From NCBI RefSeq assembly GCF_041529975.1, contig NZ_CP168030.1, forward strand, positions 434,001-498,000: a stretch of DNA of 64,000 nt. The letters are read 5' to 3'. This DNA is from Microbacterium maritypicum (GTDB lineage: Bacteria; Actinomycetota; Actinomycetes; Actinomycetales; Microbacteriaceae). The notes beneath the pieces were generated by a model, which was given only the letters and a program-made list of their open reading frames with translations, was not told the DNA's origin and made no database searches. Shown piece by piece: positions 61,476 to 64,000 of this stretch. The translations under genes were made by a program, and so were the position numbers. Numbering within the stretch: position 1 is the first letter of the stretch; each line of letters begins with the position of its first letter.

Positions 61476-62015
61476 ATGACGATCGCTCTCGTTCGACCGA
61501 CCATCGACCTCTTCGACTCCTGGGCCGCTGCTGTGGCCGAGTTCGACGGCGGACACATCGACGGAGGCGGTTACGAGCAGGGGATCGTGCCCGACCGGGC
61601 GGCGTGCGAGGCGTTCGTCGCGAAGGCCGAGCTGTACGCCACCCCGGGTGCAGTCCTTCCTGCGGGGCTCGTGCCGTGCGACTTCTTCTGGATCACCGAG
61701 GGCGACCGCGTCGTGGGGTTCATCGCGTTCCGTCGTGAGCTCAACGACTGGCTGCGTCGCTTCGGCGGCCACATCGGCTACGCGACCGTTCCCTCCCGGC
61801 GTCGGGAGGGGATCGTGCGCGAGGCCCTCCGGCTCGTGCTCCGCTTCGCGAAGTCCGAGGGATATGACCGCGTGATGCTCACCTGTGACGACGACAACGT
61901 CGGCTCCATCCGCACGATCGAGGGCGCCGGTGGAGAGCTCGAAGACGTGGTCGATGCTTCGGAGCCGGGACAGCCGCGCGTGCGGCGGTACTGGATCGAG
62001 TTGTCGCCGTCCTGA
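61476..62015 (+). CDS. GNAT-family N-acetyltransferase
   Basis: 179 residues: ITEGDRVVGFIAFRRELNDWLRRFGGHIGYATVPSRRREGIVREALRL with the acetyl-CoA loop, then MLTCDDDNVGSIRTIEGAGGELE. Resembles YjcF/Acetyltransf_1 proteins from Gram-positives; substrate unknown. -35 TTGCGG (61441-61446), 17-bp spacer, TGTCAT (61464-61469), then 6 nt to ATG 61476: a plausible leaderless start. Confidence 0.88.
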   Translation: MTIALVRPTIDLFDSWAAAVAEFDGGHIDGGGYEQGIVPDRAACEAFVAKAELYATPGAVLPAGLVPCDFFWITEGDRVVGFIAFRRELNDWLRRFGGHIGYATVPSRRREGIVREALRLVLRFAKSEGYDRVMLTCDDDNVGSIRTIEGAGGELEDVVDASEPGQPRVRRYWIELSPS

Positions 62016-62140
62016 GCGCGGATCAGCCCTTCCTCACGGTTCGAGCAGACCGGTCGAGGCGGGGGTACGCCGAGGCGGCGGCTAAGGTGGATCCTCGGCG
62101 ATCGTCCGGTCGCCTCATCCGATCCCGAGGAGCACACGTC

Positions 62141-63619
62141 GTGATCCGAAATCCCTCCGCCGTGACCGGCCGTCTGCGTCGATCCGCGCGCCGTCTCGGC
62201 GCGGCAGCGCTCGTCGCCTTCGTCGCCGTCGGAGCCCTCCTGGCCGGAGCCGCCCCCGCCACCGCCGCGGACGACGGTGAGAAGTACGTCATCGGAACCG
62301 ACACGACGTTCGCGCCGTTCGAGTTCACGAACGCGGACGGCGACCTCGTCGGCATCGACATGGACCTGCTCCGTGCGATCGCGAAAGACCAGGGCTTCGA
62401 GGTCGAGATCCGCCAGCTCGGATTCGACGCCGCCGTGCAGGCGCTGCAGTCGAACCAGGTCGACGCCGTCATGGCCGGCATGTCGATCACCGAGGCGCGC
62501 CAGGAGACGTTCGACTTCAGCGAGCCGTACTTCACCAGCGGCATCCAGCTCGGCGTACTCGAGGCGAGTGACATCCAGTCGCTCGACGACCTCGACGGCA
62601 AGGCCGTCGCCGTCAAGACCGGTACGCAGGGTCAGACCTTCGCCGACGAGAACAAGGATGAGTACGGCTTCACGGTCACCCCGTACCAGGACACGACCGA
62701 CATGGTGGATGCCGTGAAGGCCGGCCAGGCGGTCGGCTACTTCGAGGACTTCCCGGTGCTGGCCTACGGCATCCAGCAGGGGTCCGGCTTCCGTCTGATC
62801 GGCAAGCCCGAGCTGGGCGGCGAGTACGGCTTCGCGGTCAACAAGGGCGAGAACCCCGAACTGATCGAGATGTTCAACGCGGGACTCGCGAACCTCCAGT
62901 CCTCGGGCGAGTACGACGAGATCGTCGACACCTACCTCTCCGGTGGTGAGGAGTCCGCGCAGCCGACGGACATCATCTCGGTGGCCGTCGAATATTGGCC
63001 TGCGCTCATGCAGGGGCTCTGGCTCACCATCCTCGCGACTCTCGTCGCGGTCGTGGCCGCCTTCATCCTCGGCATCATCTTCGGCTTCGGACGTCTCGCG
63101 AAGTTCGCTCCCCTGCGGTGGATCTCCACCGCGTACGTCTACGTATTCCGTGGCACCCCGATCCTCATCCAGGCGTTCTTCGTGTTCTTCGCGATCCCGC
63201 AGCTGATCCCCGATCTGAAGTTCGATCCCTTCGTCGCCGGTGCGATCACGCTCTCGCTCAACACGGGCGCGTACATGACCGAGATCATCCGCGGCGGCAT
63301 CCAGGCGGTCGATCCCGGTCAGAACGAGGCCTCACGTTCGTTGGGGCTCAGTCACTGGAAGACGATGCAGAAGGTCGTGCTCCCGCAGGCGTTCCGCATC
63401 ATGATCCCGTCGTTCGTGAACCAGGGCATCATCACCCTCAAGGACACGTCGCTGATCAGCGTCATCGGCCTCGCGGAGCTGACGTTCGTGTCCCGCCAGA
63501 TCATCGCGTCGACGTACCTGTCAGCGCAGGTGCTGACCATCGTCGCCATCATCTACTTCATCGTGATCACGCTGCTGACGTTGCTCGCGAACCGCCTGGA
63601 GAGGACGTTCAACGCATGA
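62141..63619 (+). CDS. Amino acid ABC transporter, binding protein fused to permease (GlnH-GlnP type)
   Basis: 492 residues. Sec signal peptide (RRLGAAALVAFVAVGALLAG, cleavage near ATAADDG), family 3 solute-binding domain (YVIGTDTTFAPFEFTNADGDLVGIDMDLL, AVAVKTGTQGQTFADEN, residues 45-280), then a permease domain with five spans and EAA loop NEASRSLGLSHWKTMQKVVLPQAFRI. Such fusions import glutamine or polar amino acids. GTG 62141 has GAGGAG eight bases ahead. Coupled by ATGA to the ATPase. Confidence 0.93.
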   Translation: MIRNPSAVTGRLRRSARRLGAAALVAFVAVGALLAGAAPATAADDGEKYVIGTDTTFAPFEFTNADGDLVGIDMDLLRAIAKDQGFEVEIRQLGFDAAVQALQSNQVDAVMAGMSITEARQETFDFSEPYFTSGIQLGVLEASDIQSLDDLDGKAVAVKTGTQGQTFADENKDEYGFTVTPYQDTTDMVDAVKAGQAVGYFEDFPVLAYGIQQGSGFRLIGKPELGGEYGFAVNKGENPELIEMFNAGLANLQSSGEYDEIVDTYLSGGEESAQPTDIISVAVEYWPALMQGLWLTILATLVAVVAAFILGIIFGFGRLAKFAPLRWISTAYVYVFRGTPILIQAFFVFFAIPQLIPDLKFDPFVAGAITLSLNTGAYMTEIIRGGIQAVDPGQNEASRSLGLSHWKTMQKVVLPQAFRIMIPSFVNQGIITLKDTSLISVIGLAELTFVSRQIIASTYLSAQVLTIVAIIYFIVITLLTLLANRLERTFNA

Positions 63620-64000
63620 GCAAGATCGTGGTGCAGGACCTGCACAAGTCGTTCGGCGACAACGAGGTGCTCAAGGGCATCAACCTGGCGGTGGAAGACG
63701 GCGAGGTCGTCGCCGTCATCGGCCCGTCGGGTTCGGGCAAGTCCACCCTGCTGCGCTGCCTCAACAAGCTCGAGGAGCCGACCTCGGGACACGTCATCAT
63801 CGACGGCGTCGACCTGACAGACAAGAGTGTGAAGCTCGATGAGGTGCGTCAGCGCATCGGCATGGTGTTCCAGCACTTCAACCTGTTCCCCCACATGACC
63901 GTGCTCGAGAACATCACCCTCGCGCCGGTCGAGTGCGGCAAGATGACGAAGGCTCAGGCGCGTGAGCGGGCGCTGGCTCTTCTGAAGCGGGTCGGCCTGT
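63616..64000 (+). CDS. glnQ: Amino acid ABC transporter ATP-binding protein (GlnQ type), 3' part outside window
   Basis: 128 N-terminal residues visible. Starts MSKIVVQDLHKSFGDNEVLKG, Walker A GPSGSGKSTLLRCLNKLEEP, Q-loop IGMVFQHFNLFPHMTVLENITLAP. This is the polar amino acid ATPase family; it powers the fused GlnHP protein it overlaps by 4 nt. Signature, Walker B and H-loop lie beyond the right edge. Confidence 0.95.
   Translation, partial: MSKIVVQDLHKSFGDNEVLKGINLAVEDGEVVAVIGPSGSGKSTLLRCLNKLEEPTSGHVIIDGVDLTDKSVKLDEVRQRIGMVFQHFNLFPHMTVLENITLAPVECGKMTKAQARERALALLKRVGL

Noticed and set aside
59817..61772. 651-codon frame antisense to the MFS transporter
   Set aside because: Composition is dominated by Arg, Glu and Asp with no motif, while the plus strand encodes a clear 14-span transporter.

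Overview
The sequence is a high-GC (roughly 68-70%), densely packed actinobacterial chromosome segment. Frequent GTG starts, ATGA/TGATG gene overlaps, leaderless-looking promoters and a CebR-type cellobiose operon all point to Microbacteriaceae, most likely Microbacterium or a close relative (inference from style and gene content; no 16S gene is present). I see no phage, IS element, CRISPR array, rRNA or tRNA. It reads as ordinary chromosome rich in carbohydrate-use and stress loci.

Layout. 1-3.2 kb: the kdp high-affinity K+ pump (kdpB cut by the window edge, kdpA, kdpF and a 27-codon membrane ORF ahead of it). 3.3-8.2 kb: a PadR/membrane-protein pair, a hydrolase remnant, a PaiB-like flavoprotein, an EamA exporter and a divergent MocR regulator. 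8.2-12.3 kb: a KimA-like K+ transporter with a divergent VanZ-RDD membrane protein and a small alarmone synthetase. The kdp and kimA-like promoters share an 11-bp-phased CTCACG/CCTACG direct-repeat motif at the same distance from the -10, so they are probably one K+ regulon. 12.3-20.1 kb: ROK regulator, sugar ABC transporter, GH15 and GH31 enzymes in one operon. 20.2-21.6 kb: a D,D-carboxypeptidase-like protein. 21.9-31.8 kb: M20 amidohydrolase and TetR facing an oligopeptide-type ABC transporter that ends in a GH3 beta-glucosidase. 31.9-38.3 kb: a DUF3800-like protein, then two stress blocks: soxR with a textbook SoxR box in front of ferredoxin, ferredoxin reductase, flavin reductase and superoxide dismutase; and a CsoR-family repressor lacking the copper-binding His next to a rhodanese-fused CoA-disulfide reductase (probable persulfide response). 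38.3-41.0 kb: LacI plus GH13 alpha-glucosidase. 41.1-45.8 kb: DUF1761 protein, SDR, a secreted helical-barrel protein, purQ, purS, apt. 46.0-52.0 kb: the cellobiose operon cebE-cebF-cebG-bglC-cebR with two perfect CebR operators. 52.3-55.4 kb: TetR plus 5-oxoprolinase pxpA and fused pxpBC. 55.5-58.5 kb: uracil permease, vapBC, purC. 58.6-64.0 kb: acetyltransferases, PadR/MFS exporter pair and a glutamine-type ABC transporter (binding protein fused to permease, ATPase cut by the window end).

How it works together. Four separate glucoside loci, each with its own regulator family (ROK, TetR, LacI, CebR), cover alpha-1,6/alpha-1,4 and beta-glucosides. Both binding-protein genes at the head of transporter operons are followed by strong intercistronic hairpins made from two different repeat families, a likely way to keep binding protein in excess. 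Many genes have a TAnnnT -10 ending 6-8 nt before the start codon and no Shine-Dalgarno, which fits leaderless mRNA. Nothing here is convincingly a wholly new system. The best leads are the shared K+ motif, the persulfide locus and the pervasive leaderless architecture.
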